Source: Gemmiger gallinarum (lineage in GTDB: Bacteria > Bacillota > Clostridia > Oscillospirales > Ruminococcaceae). Taken from it: 64,000 bases of DNA. The notes below the pieces were generated by a model, which saw nothing but the letters and a program-made list of their open reading frames with translations, had not been told where the DNA came from and did not search any database. Shown here one piece after another: positions 24,555-32,972 of this stretch; position 1 is the stretch's first letter; every line of letters starts with the position of its first letter. Position numbers and translations under genes: made by a program. Where the stretch lies: positions 496,001 to 560,000 of the forward strand of contig NZ_JADCKC010000003.1 in assembly GCF_014982805.1 (NCBI RefSeq). Direction: 5' to 3'.

Positions 24555-25550
24555 ATGCCCGTCACCATCATTGCCGAAGCCGGAGTCAACCACAACGGCG
24601 ACCTGGAAATGGCCAAGAAAATGGCCCTGACCGCCAAGGAGTGCGGGGCCGATATCGTCAAGTATCAGACCGCCGTGCCCGAGCTGGTGGTCAGCCGCTT
24701 TGCCGAGAAGGCGGAGTATCAGAAGCAGACCACCGACGCCGCCGAAAGCCAGCTGGAGATGATCCGCAAGCTGCACTTTTCCTTTGAGGGCCACCGGGAA
24801 CTGAAGGAATACTGCGACGAGATCGGCATTCAGTACCTTTCCGCGCCCTTCGACATTCCCAGCGTGCGGTTTCTGGGCACACTGGGGCTGCCCCTCATCA
24901 AGATTCCGTCCGGGGAGATCACCAATCTGCCCTATCTGGAGGAGGTCGCCAAGCTCAAGACCCCGGTGCTGCTTTCCACCGGCATGAGCACCCTCAACGA
25001 GATCACCGACGCCCTGGGCATTCTGGACGACAACGGCTGCCCTGAGGCCACCGTGCTCCACTGCAACACCCAGTACCCCACCCCCTACGCGGACGCCAAC
25101 CTCTCGGCCATGCTGGAGCTGTTCGACCAGTTCGGCCTGCCGGTGGGCCTGTCCGACCACACCCCGGGCTGGGAGTGCGACGTGGCCGCCACCGTGCTGG
25201 GCGCCACCGTCATTGAGAAGCACTTCACGCTGGACAAGTCCCTGCCCGGCCCCGACCAGAAGGCCAGCCTGGACCCCGCCGAGTTCAAGGCCATGGTGGA
25301 CGCGGTGCGCCATGTGGAGGCTGCCCTGGGGGACGGCCGCAAGCATGTGACTGCCAGCGAGGCCCCCAACAAGCCGGTGGCCCGCAAGAGCATTGTGGCG
25401 GCCAGGGCCATCCGTGCGGGGGAAGTGTTCACCACCGACAACCTGACCACCAAGCGTCCCGGCGACGGCATCAGCCCCATGCGCTGGTACGAAGTCCTGG
25501 GCCAGACCGCCAAGCGGGACTTTGCCGAGGACGAAAAGATCGAGCTGTAA
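24555..25550 (+). CDS. legI: N,N'-diacetyllegionaminate synthase-type NeuB family enzyme
   Basis: 331 residues. NeuB barrel (about 1-265): IIAEAGVNHNGDLEMAKKM, KYQTAVPELVVS, IKIPSGEITNLPYL, LLSTGMSTLNEI, LHCNTQYPTPYADANL, GLSDHTPGWE and EKHFTLDKSLPGPDQKASLDP, followed by a C-terminal antifreeze/SAF domain (KPVARKSIVAARAIRAGEVFT). It condenses phosphoenolpyruvate with a 6-carbon amino sugar to give a nonulosonic acid. Legionaminate is inferred from the LegC and PtmE neighbours. Start after AAGGAGGCTGCAC. Confidence 0.93.
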   Translation: MPVTIIAEAGVNHNGDLEMAKKMALTAKECGADIVKYQTAVPELVVSRFAEKAEYQKQTTDAAESQLEMIRKLHFSFEGHRELKEYCDEIGIQYLSAPFDIPSVRFLGTLGLPLIKIPSGEITNLPYLEEVAKLKTPVLLSTGMSTLNEITDALGILDDNGCPEATVLHCNTQYPTPYADANLSAMLELFDQFGLPVGLSDHTPGWECDVAATVLGATVIEKHFTLDKSLPGPDQKASLDPAEFKAMVDAVRHVEAALGDGRKHVTASEAPNKPVARKSIVAARAIRAGEVFTTDNLTTKRPGDGISPMRWYEVLGQTAKRDFAEDEKIEL

Positions 25551-25622
25551 TCAGACTGTCGCGCGCGGAATGGGGCCTTGCCCTGTTCCCGCGCATTTTG
25601 CAGGTTTTCCGGAGGTTTTTCT

Positions 25623-26822
25623 ATGTCTACGGTCGCCGTTGTCACCGCCACACGGGCGGAATACGGACTTTTGCGCCCCGTCATCGGGCGGCTGGCTGCC
25701 GGGCAGGAGCCCGGGCTGCGCCTGGTGGTGACCGGGGCGCACCTCTCTGCCCGGCTGGGCGCCACCGTGAGCGAGATCGAGGCCGACGGCTTTCCCATCG
25801 ACGCCCGGCTGCCCATCTTCTCCGACGATCCGGCCGAGCCGGTGGCCCGCACCATCGCCCGCACCATGACGGTGTTTGACGACTACTTTGCTGCCCGCCG
25901 CCCTGATGCAGTGCTACTTTTGGGGGACCGGTTTGAAATTTTTGCCGTAGCCGCCGCCGCGGCGGCCCGGCACATTCCCATCGCCCACATTTCCGGCGGG
26001 GACGTGACCCTGGGCGCGGCGGACGAATACTACCGCCACTGTATCAGTAAGATGGCCGCTTTGCATTTTCCCTCCTGCGCCGACAGCGCCGCCCGCCTGG
26101 TCCGCATGGGGGAGGAGCCTGGCCGTGTCTTCTGCGTGGGCGGCCTGGGGGACCAGAATATCCGCACTCTGCCCAAAATGACCCGGCAGGAATTGTGCAG
26201 TTCCACCGGATTCGACCTGATGCAGCCCTTTGCCCTGGTGACCTTCCACCCCGAGACGGGTGCAAACGCTCCCGACCCTGCCGTCCAGTCGGCGGCCCTC
26301 TGTCAGGCCATGGAGGCGGTGAAAGGCGTGTTCTGGCTCATCACCGGCTCCAACGCCGACGCCGGGGGCGAGATCTGCTCCGCCGCCATGCGTTCCTTTG
26401 CCGCCGCCCACCCCGACCGGGCGGGCTTTGTCCAGAGCCTGGGGCTCAAACGCTATCTTTCCGCCATGGAGTACGCCTCCCTGGTGGCGGGCAATTCCAG
26501 CTCCGGCGTGGTGGAGACCCCCTCCTTCAGAGTGCCTGCCGTCAACATCGGCAGCCGGCAGGCGGGGCGCATTCTCTGCACCAACGTGATCTCCTGCGGC
26601 GGGGATGCCGGGGAGATTGAGGCCGCCCTGCGCCGGGCCCTCTCCCCGGAATTTGCCGCTTTGGCCAAGACCGCCCGCAGCCCCTACAACGGCGGGGACA
26701 CGGCGGGCAAAATCGTCCGGGTGCTGGCCGCCCGCATGGGCACCCCGGCCATGACCGGGGCCAAGACCTTCTACGCCGGGCCGGTGCCCGCTTTTGACCC
26801 GCTGGCTGAGCCGGCGCTGTGA
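25623..26822 (+). CDS. legG: Hydrolysing UDP-sugar 2-epimerase, LegG/NeuC type
   Basis: 399 residues. GT-B-like fold of the hydrolysing 2-epimerases: TATRAEYGLLRPVIGRL, LLLGDRFEIFAVAAAAAARHIPIAHISGGDVTLGAADEYYRHCISKMAALHF, TFHPET and GNSSSGVVETPSFRVPAVNIGSRQ. It removes UDP and inverts C2 to give the amino-mannose-type substrate of the synthase downstream/upstream. Position directly after legI fits. The C-terminal 25 residues beyond the epimerase are Pro/Ala-rich and unassigned. Start after GGAGGTTTTTCT. Confidence 0.9.
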   Translation: MSTVAVVTATRAEYGLLRPVIGRLAAGQEPGLRLVVTGAHLSARLGATVSEIEADGFPIDARLPIFSDDPAEPVARTIARTMTVFDDYFAARRPDAVLLLGDRFEIFAVAAAAAARHIPIAHISGGDVTLGAADEYYRHCISKMAALHFPSCADSAARLVRMGEEPGRVFCVGGLGDQNIRTLPKMTRQELCSSTGFDLMQPFALVTFHPETGANAPDPAVQSAALCQAMEAVKGVFWLITGSNADAGGEICSAAMRSFAAAHPDRAGFVQSLGLKRYLSAMEYASLVAGNSSSGVVETPSFRVPAVNIGSRQAGRILCTNVISCGGDAGEIEAALRRALSPEFAALAKTARSPYNGGDTAGKIVRVLAARMGTPAMTGAKTFYAGPVPAFDPLAEPAL

Positions 26823-26845
26823 TTTTCCTTTTGTGAGGGGTTCTT

Positions 26846-27658
26846 ATGGCTGTTCCCATGCTGGAAGAAAAAACCGTCACCTCCCCCCGGGGCACCGCCC
26901 ACTACTGGGTGAGTATGCCCGCTGCGGCCGCCGGCCCTGCCCTGGTATTTCTGCCGGGGCTGACCGCCGACCACCGGCTGTTTGAGGGGCAGATTGCCCA
27001 CTTTGCGGGGCGGTATCCCCTGCTGGTCTGGGATGCCCCCGGCCACGGCAAATCCCGCCCTTACGCCGATTTTACCTATGAAAACCACGCCCGGGAACTG
27101 GAGACCATTCTGGACGCCGAGGGCCTTTCCCGGGTGGTGCTGGTAGGGCAGAGTGCCGGGGGCTTTACCGCGCAGCTGCTCATCGCCCGCCGCCCCGACC
27201 TGGCCGCCGGGCTGTTCACCATCGGTTCCTGCCCCTGCGACCCGGCCTATTACAGCGCTTCCGACCGGTTCTGGCTGAATCAGACCGAATGGATGCTGCG
27301 GGCCTTCCCCGACAAAATCCTGCGCCGGGCCATGGCCCACGCCTGCGGCGTCACCGAAGCCGCCCGGCAAAGAATGCTGAACATGCTGGTGCCTTATGAT
27401 AAAAAGGAACTCTGCCGCCTGATGGCCCTGGGCTTTGCAGGCTTTGTGCCGGAAATGCGGGCGGTGGACATTTCCTGCCCGGTCTGGCTCACCGTGGGGG
27501 AGCAGGACAAAACCGGCAAGGTCCGCCAATACAACGAAGCCTGGTCCAAGCGGACAGGCTATCCCCTGCACATCATTCCCGGCGCGGCTCACAATGCCAA
27601 CGATGACCGGCCGGAACTCATCAACAACCTGCTGGAACGGTTTTTGCCGCAACTCTGA
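26846..27658 (+). CDS. Alpha/beta hydrolase in the nonulosonic acid operon
   Basis: 270 residues, canonical alpha/beta hydrolase: oxyanion region FLPGLTADHRLFEGQ, WDAPGHGKSRPYADF, nucleophile elbow VLVGQSAGGFTAQ (Ser about 107), acid in VWLTVGEQDKTGK and the catalytic His in IPGAAHNANDDRPE. No signal peptide, so cytoplasmic. It lies in the middle of the operon with a 23-bp gap on the left. A role in acylating, deacylating or lactonising the sugar can be imagined, but nothing in the sequence gives the substrate. Start after GTGAGGGGTTCTT. Confidence 0.85.
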   Translation: MAVPMLEEKTVTSPRGTAHYWVSMPAAAAGPALVFLPGLTADHRLFEGQIAHFAGRYPLLVWDAPGHGKSRPYADFTYENHARELETILDAEGLSRVVLVGQSAGGFTAQLLIARRPDLAAGLFTIGSCPCDPAYYSASDRFWLNQTEWMLRAFPDKILRRAMAHACGVTEAARQRMLNMLVPYDKKELCRLMALGFAGFVPEMRAVDISCPVWLTVGEQDKTGKVRQYNEAWSKRTGYPLHIIPGAAHNANDDRPELINNLLERFLPQL

Positions 27659-27689
27659 CCCCGGCCCGCCGGGGAGAAAGGACCCTGTC

Positions 27690-28676
27690 ATGAAACTTCT
27701 CATTGTGGGTCTGGGCAGCATGGGCAAGCGCCGCGCGCGCCTGGCCCGGGGCCTGGACAAGGACATCCGCATTGCGGGCGTGGATACCGCCGAAGCCCGC
27801 CGGGACGAGGCCGTCAATCTGGGGCTGGCCGACGCCGCCTATCCCTCCATCCCCGAGGCTGTGGAGGCCTTTGCCCCCGACGCCGCCCTGGTCTGCACCG
27901 CGCCTCTGTCCCATGCGTCGGTCATCGGGGAGCTGCTGGACGCGGGGCTTCCTGTCTTTACCGAGTTGAACCTCGTCTCTGACGGCTATGCCGAGAACCT
28001 GGCCAAGGCAAAGGACCGGGGTCTTGTCCTGTTTTTGTCCTCCACCATGCTCTACCGACGGGAGATCCAGTACATTAAGGCACAGACTGCCGCCTTCGGC
28101 AAGCCGGTGCACTACATCTACCACATCGGTCAGTATCTGCCCGACTGGCATCCCTGGGAGAATTACAAGAACTTCTTTGTGGGCAACGCCCGCACTGGCG
28201 GCGTGCGGGAGATCCTGGGCATCGACCTGCCCTGGCTGCTGGACACCTTCGGCCCGGTGGAGGGTCTGACTATCCAGTGCGACAGCATCAGCGGCCTGGG
28301 TCTGCCCTACCCCGACTGCGCCACCCTGCTGCTGCGCCATGCCTCCGGCGCCCAGGGCCTGCTGGCTGCCGACGTGGTCAGCCCCAAAGCGGTGCGCAAC
28401 TTTGAATGCTTCGGCGACGGGCTGCACCTCTTCTGGGAGGGCAACCCCAAGGCCCTCTACCGCTTTGCCGACGGCGACAAGCAGTTCGTGGACACCTACG
28501 GCGACTTCACCCACGACCCGCGGTACAGCGACAACATTGTGGAAAACGCCTATGTGGACGAGCTGGCCAACTTCTTCGCCGTGCTCAAGGGGGAGGAAGC
28601 CCCCCGTTGGAGCTTTGAGAAGGACCTGGCCGCCATTGATATCATGGATAAGGTCCAGGCCGCCGGTCAGGCGTGA
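27690..28676 (+). CDS. Gfo/Idh/MocA family oxidoreductase 1
   Basis: 328 residues. N-terminal Rossmann motif IVGLGSMGKRRARLARGL, then a predicted sugar-binding domain (ALVCTAPLSHASVIGELLDAGLPVFTELNL; the usual E-K-P motif reads TELNL here, so the conserved Lys of the family is missing). The region HIGQYLPDWHPWENYKNFFVGNARTGGVREI recalls PtmF-like and KijD10-like sugar oxidoreductases. It would oxidise or reduce a sugar or nonulosonate carbon with NAD(P). Next gene is a second family member, so the two may act in sequence or as a heteromer. Confidence 0.83.
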   Translation: MKLLIVGLGSMGKRRARLARGLDKDIRIAGVDTAEARRDEAVNLGLADAAYPSIPEAVEAFAPDAALVCTAPLSHASVIGELLDAGLPVFTELNLVSDGYAENLAKAKDRGLVLFLSSTMLYRREIQYIKAQTAAFGKPVHYIYHIGQYLPDWHPWENYKNFFVGNARTGGVREILGIDLPWLLDTFGPVEGLTIQCDSISGLGLPYPDCATLLLRHASGAQGLLAADVVSPKAVRNFECFGDGLHLFWEGNPKALYRFADGDKQFVDTYGDFTHDPRYSDNIVENAYVDELANFFAVLKGEEAPRWSFEKDLAAIDIMDKVQAAGQA

Positions 28677-28715
28677 CCTGAGCTTATCGTCATTTATCCG
28701 GGAGGGGATCATCCC

Positions 28716-29663
28716 ATGCAAACGCTCTCCGCGCTCTTCATCGGCCTTGGGTCCATCGGGACCCGGCATCTGAAAAACCTGCACGCCATCTGCGCCAGAC
28801 GGGGCATCCGGCTGGAGGCCGACGCCCTGCGCAGCGACCTGTCCCGCCCTCTGCGCCCCGGCGTGGCCGAACTGCTCCGCGCCCAGTACACTGATGCGGC
28901 GGCCCTGGGGCAGTATGACCTGGCTTTCATCACCAACCCCACCAGCCTGCACGCCGACGCCCTCAGAGCCATCCGCGGCAAGGCAGGGGCACTGTTTATT
29001 GAAAAGCCCATCTTTTCCGCCGAGCAGACGGGGCTGGACCCCGCCGACCTGGTGCCCGCCGGGCAGAAGGCCTACGTGGCGGCTCCTATGCGCTGGTGCG
29101 GCGCCATGCTGGCCCTGAAGCAGCTGCTGCCCACCCTGCACCCCTACTGTGCCCGGGTGATCTGCTCCTCCTATCTGCCCGACTGGCGGCCGGGGGTGGA
29201 CTACCGAACGGTGTACAGCGCTCACCGGGCGCTGGGAGGCGGGGTCACCATCGACCTCATCCACGAGTGGGATTATCTGGTGGACCTCTTCGGCACACCG
29301 GAGGAGGTGCACAACTTCAAGGGCACCTACTCTGAATTAGAGCTGGACTCGGACGATCTGTCGGTGTACATTGCCCGGTGGCCCCGCATGCTGGGGGAGG
29401 TCCATCTGGATTACTTCGGCCGGGGATACCGCCGCAGCATCGAGCTGTTCTGTCCCGACGGCAGTGTGGTGGCGGATTTCGGCGCGGGCACTCTTACCCT
29501 GCCCGACGGCACGGTGCAGTCTTACGCCGAGGACGTGAACGAACGCTACCTGCGGGAGATGGATTATTTTGTGGACTACGCCCTCGGTGAGGAAACCGAG
29601 AGCCTGAACTCGCCTGCCACGGCCTGCCGTGTGCTCAAACTGACATTGGGGGAACTGGTATGA
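28716..29663 (+). CDS. Gfo/Idh/MocA family oxidoreductase 2
   Basis: 315 residues. LFIGLGSIGTRHLKNLHAI Rossmann motif; the E-K-P motif is present as LFIEKPIFS (unlike the previous gene). The C-terminal domain has SSYLPDWRPGVDYRTVYSAHRALGGGVTIDLIHEWDYLVDLFG, resembling PtmF-type dehydrogenases from Campylobacter legionaminate loci. It overlaps the cytidylyltransferase start by ATGA, indicating tight coupling with the last pathway step. Start after GGAGGGGATCATCCC. Confidence 0.85.
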   Translation: MQTLSALFIGLGSIGTRHLKNLHAICARRGIRLEADALRSDLSRPLRPGVAELLRAQYTDAAALGQYDLAFITNPTSLHADALRAIRGKAGALFIEKPIFSAEQTGLDPADLVPAGQKAYVAAPMRWCGAMLALKQLLPTLHPYCARVICSSYLPDWRPGVDYRTVYSAHRALGGGVTIDLIHEWDYLVDLFGTPEEVHNFKGTYSELELDSDDLSVYIARWPRMLGEVHLDYFGRGYRRSIELFCPDGSVVADFGAGTLTLPDGTVQSYAEDVNERYLREMDYFVDYALGEETESLNSPATACRVLKLTLGELV

Positions 29664-30424
29664 AGGAACGTCTTTTGATCTCTGTCTGCGGCCGCGCAGG
29701 CAGCAAGGGTTTTGCCAACAAGAACCTGAAAAACTTCTGCGGTCATCCGCTGGTCTACTACACCCTGAGCGCCGCTGAGCTGTTCGCCAAGGCCCACCCG
29801 GAGGTGGCGGTGGACATCGCCCTCAACACCGACTCCGACCTGCTGGCCGACCTGGTGGCAAAGGAATACCCCGAGGTTGTCTACCTGCCCCGGGGCGAGG
29901 AGCTGGGCGGGGACTCGGTGCCCAAAATGCGGGTGTTTCAGGACACCCTGGCCCGCATGGAGGAGCGCACCGGCGCCCCCTATGACTACCTCATGGACCT
30001 GGACATCACCAGCCCCCTGCGCACCGCCGCCGACGTGGAGAACGCCGTGGCCAAAAAGCGCAGCCGTCCCGACCTGGACCTGGTCTTCAGCGTCACCGAG
30101 GCACGGCGCAATCCCTGGTTCAACATGGTCAAGGATGCGGGGGACCACGTGGAGCAGGTCATCCACAGCCCCTTCACCGCCCGGCAGCAGGCCCCCGCCG
30201 TCTACGATGTCAACGCCTCCATCTATGTGTTCCAGCGGGACTTTCTGGCCAGCAACACCGACGGTATGCTGTGGAGCGGCAAGATTGGCGTGTCGGTCAT
30301 GATGGACACCGGCATCATCGACATTGATTCCGAGGCCGACTATCTGCTCATGGAGGCCATCGGCGCCCATCTCTACGCCCACAACCCCGCCTTTGCCGCC
30401 GTGCGCGACAACATCCGCGGATGA
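29660..30424 (+). CDS. legF: CMP-nonulosonate cytidylyltransferase (LegF/NeuA family)
   Basis: 254 residues. Begins ISVCGRAGSKGFANKNLKNFCGHPLVYYTLSAAE, the cytidylyltransferase P-loop (R-x-G-S-K-G), then DIALNTDSDLLADLV, YDYLMDLDITSPLRTAADVENA and ASIYVFQRDFL, ending in MDTGIIDIDSEADYLLMEAI. The enzyme activates the nine-carbon sugar with CTP for transfer. Overlaps both neighbours by ATGA, so it sits in the centre of a translationally coupled set. Confidence 0.92.
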   Translation: MKERLLISVCGRAGSKGFANKNLKNFCGHPLVYYTLSAAELFAKAHPEVAVDIALNTDSDLLADLVAKEYPEVVYLPRGEELGGDSVPKMRVFQDTLARMEERTGAPYDYLMDLDITSPLRTAADVENAVAKKRSRPDLDLVFSVTEARRNPWFNMVKDAGDHVEQVIHSPFTARQQAPAVYDVNASIYVFQRDFLASNTDGMLWSGKIGVSVMMDTGIIDIDSEADYLLMEAIGAHLYAHNPAFAAVRDNIRG

Positions 30425-31698
30425 CTGCCCGCTCTGAGGAAGCCCTCCGCCGTCGGACGCTGCAGCTCAGTCTGCTGGCCGGGCTGGGGGTGCTGCTGGC
30501 TCTCTATCTGGCGGGCGGCTGGCGGCCTTACGTCAATGCTCCTTCTGGCTTTCATTACGGCATCAACAGCCCCCTGGACGCCCTGACATTGCTTCTGCCT
30601 CCCGGCTGGCGGGTGCTGACCCAGCAGGGGCTTTTGATCCTGCGGGCCACGGCGGCCGGGGGCGTCATGTGCTGGTATCTTATGCGGCACTTTGACCGGG
30701 CCGACTGTCTGTTTGCTCCCATGTGCGCCGGGTATTCCGCCGCCGTCTACACCGGCTGCATCATCAATCTGGTCTGGGTGGACGCCGCCACCCTGCTGCC
30801 CCTCATGCTGGACGCCGCCGACCGTTCCCTGCGCACCGGGCGGGTCCGCCGCCTCTTTGTGCTGACCTTTTTCTGCGTGGCGGTCAACTGCTACACTGCC
30901 TGGCCGCTGTGTGTCTACTGCCTGTTCTACATGATCTGGCAGTTTCTCCGCCGTCCGGGACCCATGGACTGGCCGGGATTCTTCCGGGCCATGGGCAGCG
31001 GCGTCAAGGCCATGCTGCCCGGCATGGCAGTGGCTTTCCTGCTGGTTTTGCCTGTGGTTCTGTCCCAGTACCAGAGCGACGCCTTCCACCTGGCTGCCTC
31101 GGGGGAGGAGTTCGGCTTTTCCCCCATGGAGCTCATCTACTGCCTGTTTTTCGGGCGGTATTCCTCGGCCTGCGCGGCGGCAGGCATGCCCTATCTCTAT
31201 ATCGGCAGCATTGTCATGATGCTGGCGCTGCTCTATTTCATGAGCAACAGAGACTCCACCCGTGCCAAGTTTGCCAGCGCCTTTCTGTTGGTGGGGGTCC
31301 TGGCCAGCTACCTCTTCAACCTGCCCGGCCTGACCTGGCAGAACGGCGATGATCTGGCTGTTTTTCCCTTCCGGTACGGCTTTCTGCTCAGCGCCATGCT
31401 GCTGATCCTGGCCGCCGATACCGTGGTACAGGACCCGCCTCCCGTCTCGTCTCTGGCTGCCGCCATGTTCGTGCTGGCCATCTACCTGCTGGGCTACCGC
31501 GGCACGGTGGGCCACGCCGCCCGACTGTGGCGGCTGGGCATCGGGGGCGGGCTGTATCTGGCCTGCTGCCCTCTTCTGCGCATGCGGGCCCTGGATCGGT
31601 ACCGGAAAGCCGCGGGCATTCTGCTGGCTGTGCTCATCCTGGCCGACACCATCGCCAGCAGCTGCATCACTTTGTATGGAGCATTTTTATGGATATGA
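30421..31698 (+). CDS. YfhO-like multi-pass membrane protein
   Basis: 425 residues with about 11-12 hydrophobic segments. It resembles the YfhO family, GT-C-like proteins involved in glycosylation of lipoteichoic acid, in its GFHYGINSPLDALTLLLP loop and FPFRYGFLLSAMLLILAAD segment, but it is about half the usual length (YfhO is near 860 residues) and lacks the C-terminal soluble part. Starts at the ATGA overlap with legF and its stop overlaps the next start. A role in placing the new sugar on a surface polymer is inference. Confidence 0.65.
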   Translation: MTARSEEALRRRTLQLSLLAGLGVLLALYLAGGWRPYVNAPSGFHYGINSPLDALTLLLPPGWRVLTQQGLLILRATAAGGVMCWYLMRHFDRADCLFAPMCAGYSAAVYTGCIINLVWVDAATLLPLMLDAADRSLRTGRVRRLFVLTFFCVAVNCYTAWPLCVYCLFYMIWQFLRRPGPMDWPGFFRAMGSGVKAMLPGMAVAFLLVLPVVLSQYQSDAFHLAASGEEFGFSPMELIYCLFFGRYSSACAAAGMPYLYIGSIVMMLALLYFMSNRDSTRAKFASAFLLVGVLASYLFNLPGLTWQNGDDLAVFPFRYGFLLSAMLLILAADTVVQDPPPVSSLAAAMFVLAIYLLGYRGTVGHAARLWRLGIGGGLYLACCPLLRMRALDRYRKAAGILLAVLILADTIASSCITLYGAFLWI

Positions 31699-32462
31699 AC
31701 ACTCCCGAAACCCAGCGCCGGGCCATGCGTCTGGTCATGGATGCGGGCAAGCTGCTTTTGGAAAACGGCGGCGAGGTCTTCCGCGTCCAGCAGACCATGC
31801 AGTTCATGGCCGAAAGCCTGAATATTGAAGGCTTCAACACCTACGTGGTGACCAACGGCATCTTTGCCTCCGCCAACGCCTGCAATGAGGTACGGCACAT
31901 TCCGTCGGTGTCCATCCATCTGGCCCGGGTGGAGGCTGTCAACGAGCTGTCCCGGGAGCTGGCCGCCGGCGCTATCGATCTGGAAGGCGCCGAGGCACGG
32001 CTGGACAAGATCCGCTCCCTCCCGGCATGTCGCCCGGCCATGCTCATCGGAGCCGCGGCCGCGGGCAGCGCCTGCTTCGGTTATCTGTTCGGCGGCGGTC
32101 TGCCCGAGACGCTGGCCGCGCTGGCCGCCGGTGCCGTGGAGAGCATTCTGGTCCAGCTCTGCCGCCGGTGGCACATCAGCCGCATCTTTTCCGATATCAT
32201 ATCTGCGGCTGCCGGAACCGCTGTGGCTCTGCTCTGCCGGGTGCTGTGGCCTGCTCTTGATGTCAGCACCGCGGCCATCGGCGCCCTGATGGTGCTGACC
32301 CCCGGTGTCTCCCTGGCCATGGGCATCCGGGACATCATCAACGCCGACTATCTTTCCGGCGCCATCCGCCTGCTGGACGCGGTGCTGGTGGCAGGATGCC
32401 TGGCCGGCGGCGTGGTGCTGACCTACACCGCCGCGCTGGCGATCTGGGGGGTGGCCATATGA
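31689..32462 (+). CDS. Threonine/serine exporter, ThrE N-terminal subunit (DUF1212)
   Basis: 257 residues. The cytoplasmic head (1-110: ETQRRAMRLVMDAGKLLLENGGEVFRVQQTM, SVSIHLARVEAVNELSREL) and five membrane helices are those of the ThrE/YjjP family. GALMVLTPGVSLAMGIRDIINADYLSGAIRL is the signature loop. YjjP works with YjjB (next gene) as an exporter of small metabolites. Start at the ATG after GGAGC, overlapping the previous gene by 10 bp. Its place at the end of a sugar operon is unexplained. Confidence 0.88.
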   Translation: MDMNTPETQRRAMRLVMDAGKLLLENGGEVFRVQQTMQFMAESLNIEGFNTYVVTNGIFASANACNEVRHIPSVSIHLARVEAVNELSRELAAGAIDLEGAEARLDKIRSLPACRPAMLIGAAAAGSACFGYLFGGGLPETLAALAAGAVESILVQLCRRWHISRIFSDIISAAAGTAVALLCRVLWPALDVSTAAIGALMVLTPGVSLAMGIRDIINADYLSGAIRLLDAVLVAGCLAGGVVLTYTAALAIWGVAI

Positions 32463-32905
32463 GAAATCCGCTGTTTCAGTTTGTCATGGCAGCCTTTGCC
32501 ACCATCTTTTTTGGGGTGACCTTCCATGTGCCCCGCCGCCACTACATCGCCTGCGGCATTGTGGGCGCGGTGGGCTGGGTGACCTATCTGGCCTGCCACG
32601 ATGTGGCCGGGTTCTCCCCCGCTACCGCCACTCTGGTGGCCGTGCTGCCGCTGACTGTCCTGTGCCGGGTATTTGCCGTCCGGTTTCGCGCCCCGGTAAC
32701 GCTGTATCTGCTGTGCGGCATCTTTCCTCTGGTGCCCGGCGCCGGCATTTACTACACTGCCTATTACTTCCTGCAGGATCAGGGCACCCTTTGTGCCGAA
32801 CGGGGCTTCGAGACCCTGAAAATCGCTCTGGCCATTGCCTTCGGCATTGCGCTGGTGTCCGCCATTCCCCTGCCCAGACACCGGGCCCTGCCTCCCCGCA
32901 AATAA
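32459..32905 (+). CDS. Threonine/serine exporter, ThrE C-terminal subunit (YjjB-like, DUF3815)
   Basis: 148 residues, four membrane helices; FGVTFHVPRRHYIACGIVGAVGWVTYL and FPLVPGAGIYYTAYYFL are typical. It completes the ThrE fold split over two genes. ATGA overlap with the first half. Last gene of the operon, followed by a terminator. Confidence 0.88.
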   Translation: MRNPLFQFVMAAFATIFFGVTFHVPRRHYIACGIVGAVGWVTYLACHDVAGFSPATATLVAVLPLTVLCRVFAVRFRAPVTLYLLCGIFPLVPGAGIYYTAYYFLQDQGTLCAERGFETLKIALAIAFGIALVSAIPLPRHRALPPRK

Positions 32906-32919
32906 ATCCGCATAAAGCA

Positions 32920-32962
32920 AACCGCCCGCCTTCCCCTTTGCCGGGAAAGCGGGCGGTTATTT
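32920..32962 (+). terminator. Terminator of the nonulosonic acid operon
   Basis: AACCGCCCGC / GCGGGCGGTT (32920-32929 and 32949-32958) with inner CTTCCC/GGGAAAG pairs, then TATTTTG; also usable by the convergent degV gene. Confidence 0.8.
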
Positions 32963-32972
32963 TGTATTAGGA

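Noticed and set aside
27621-29312. 563-residue minus-strand frame over the Gfo/Idh genes
   Set aside because: Shadow frame of two clear Rossmann enzymes.
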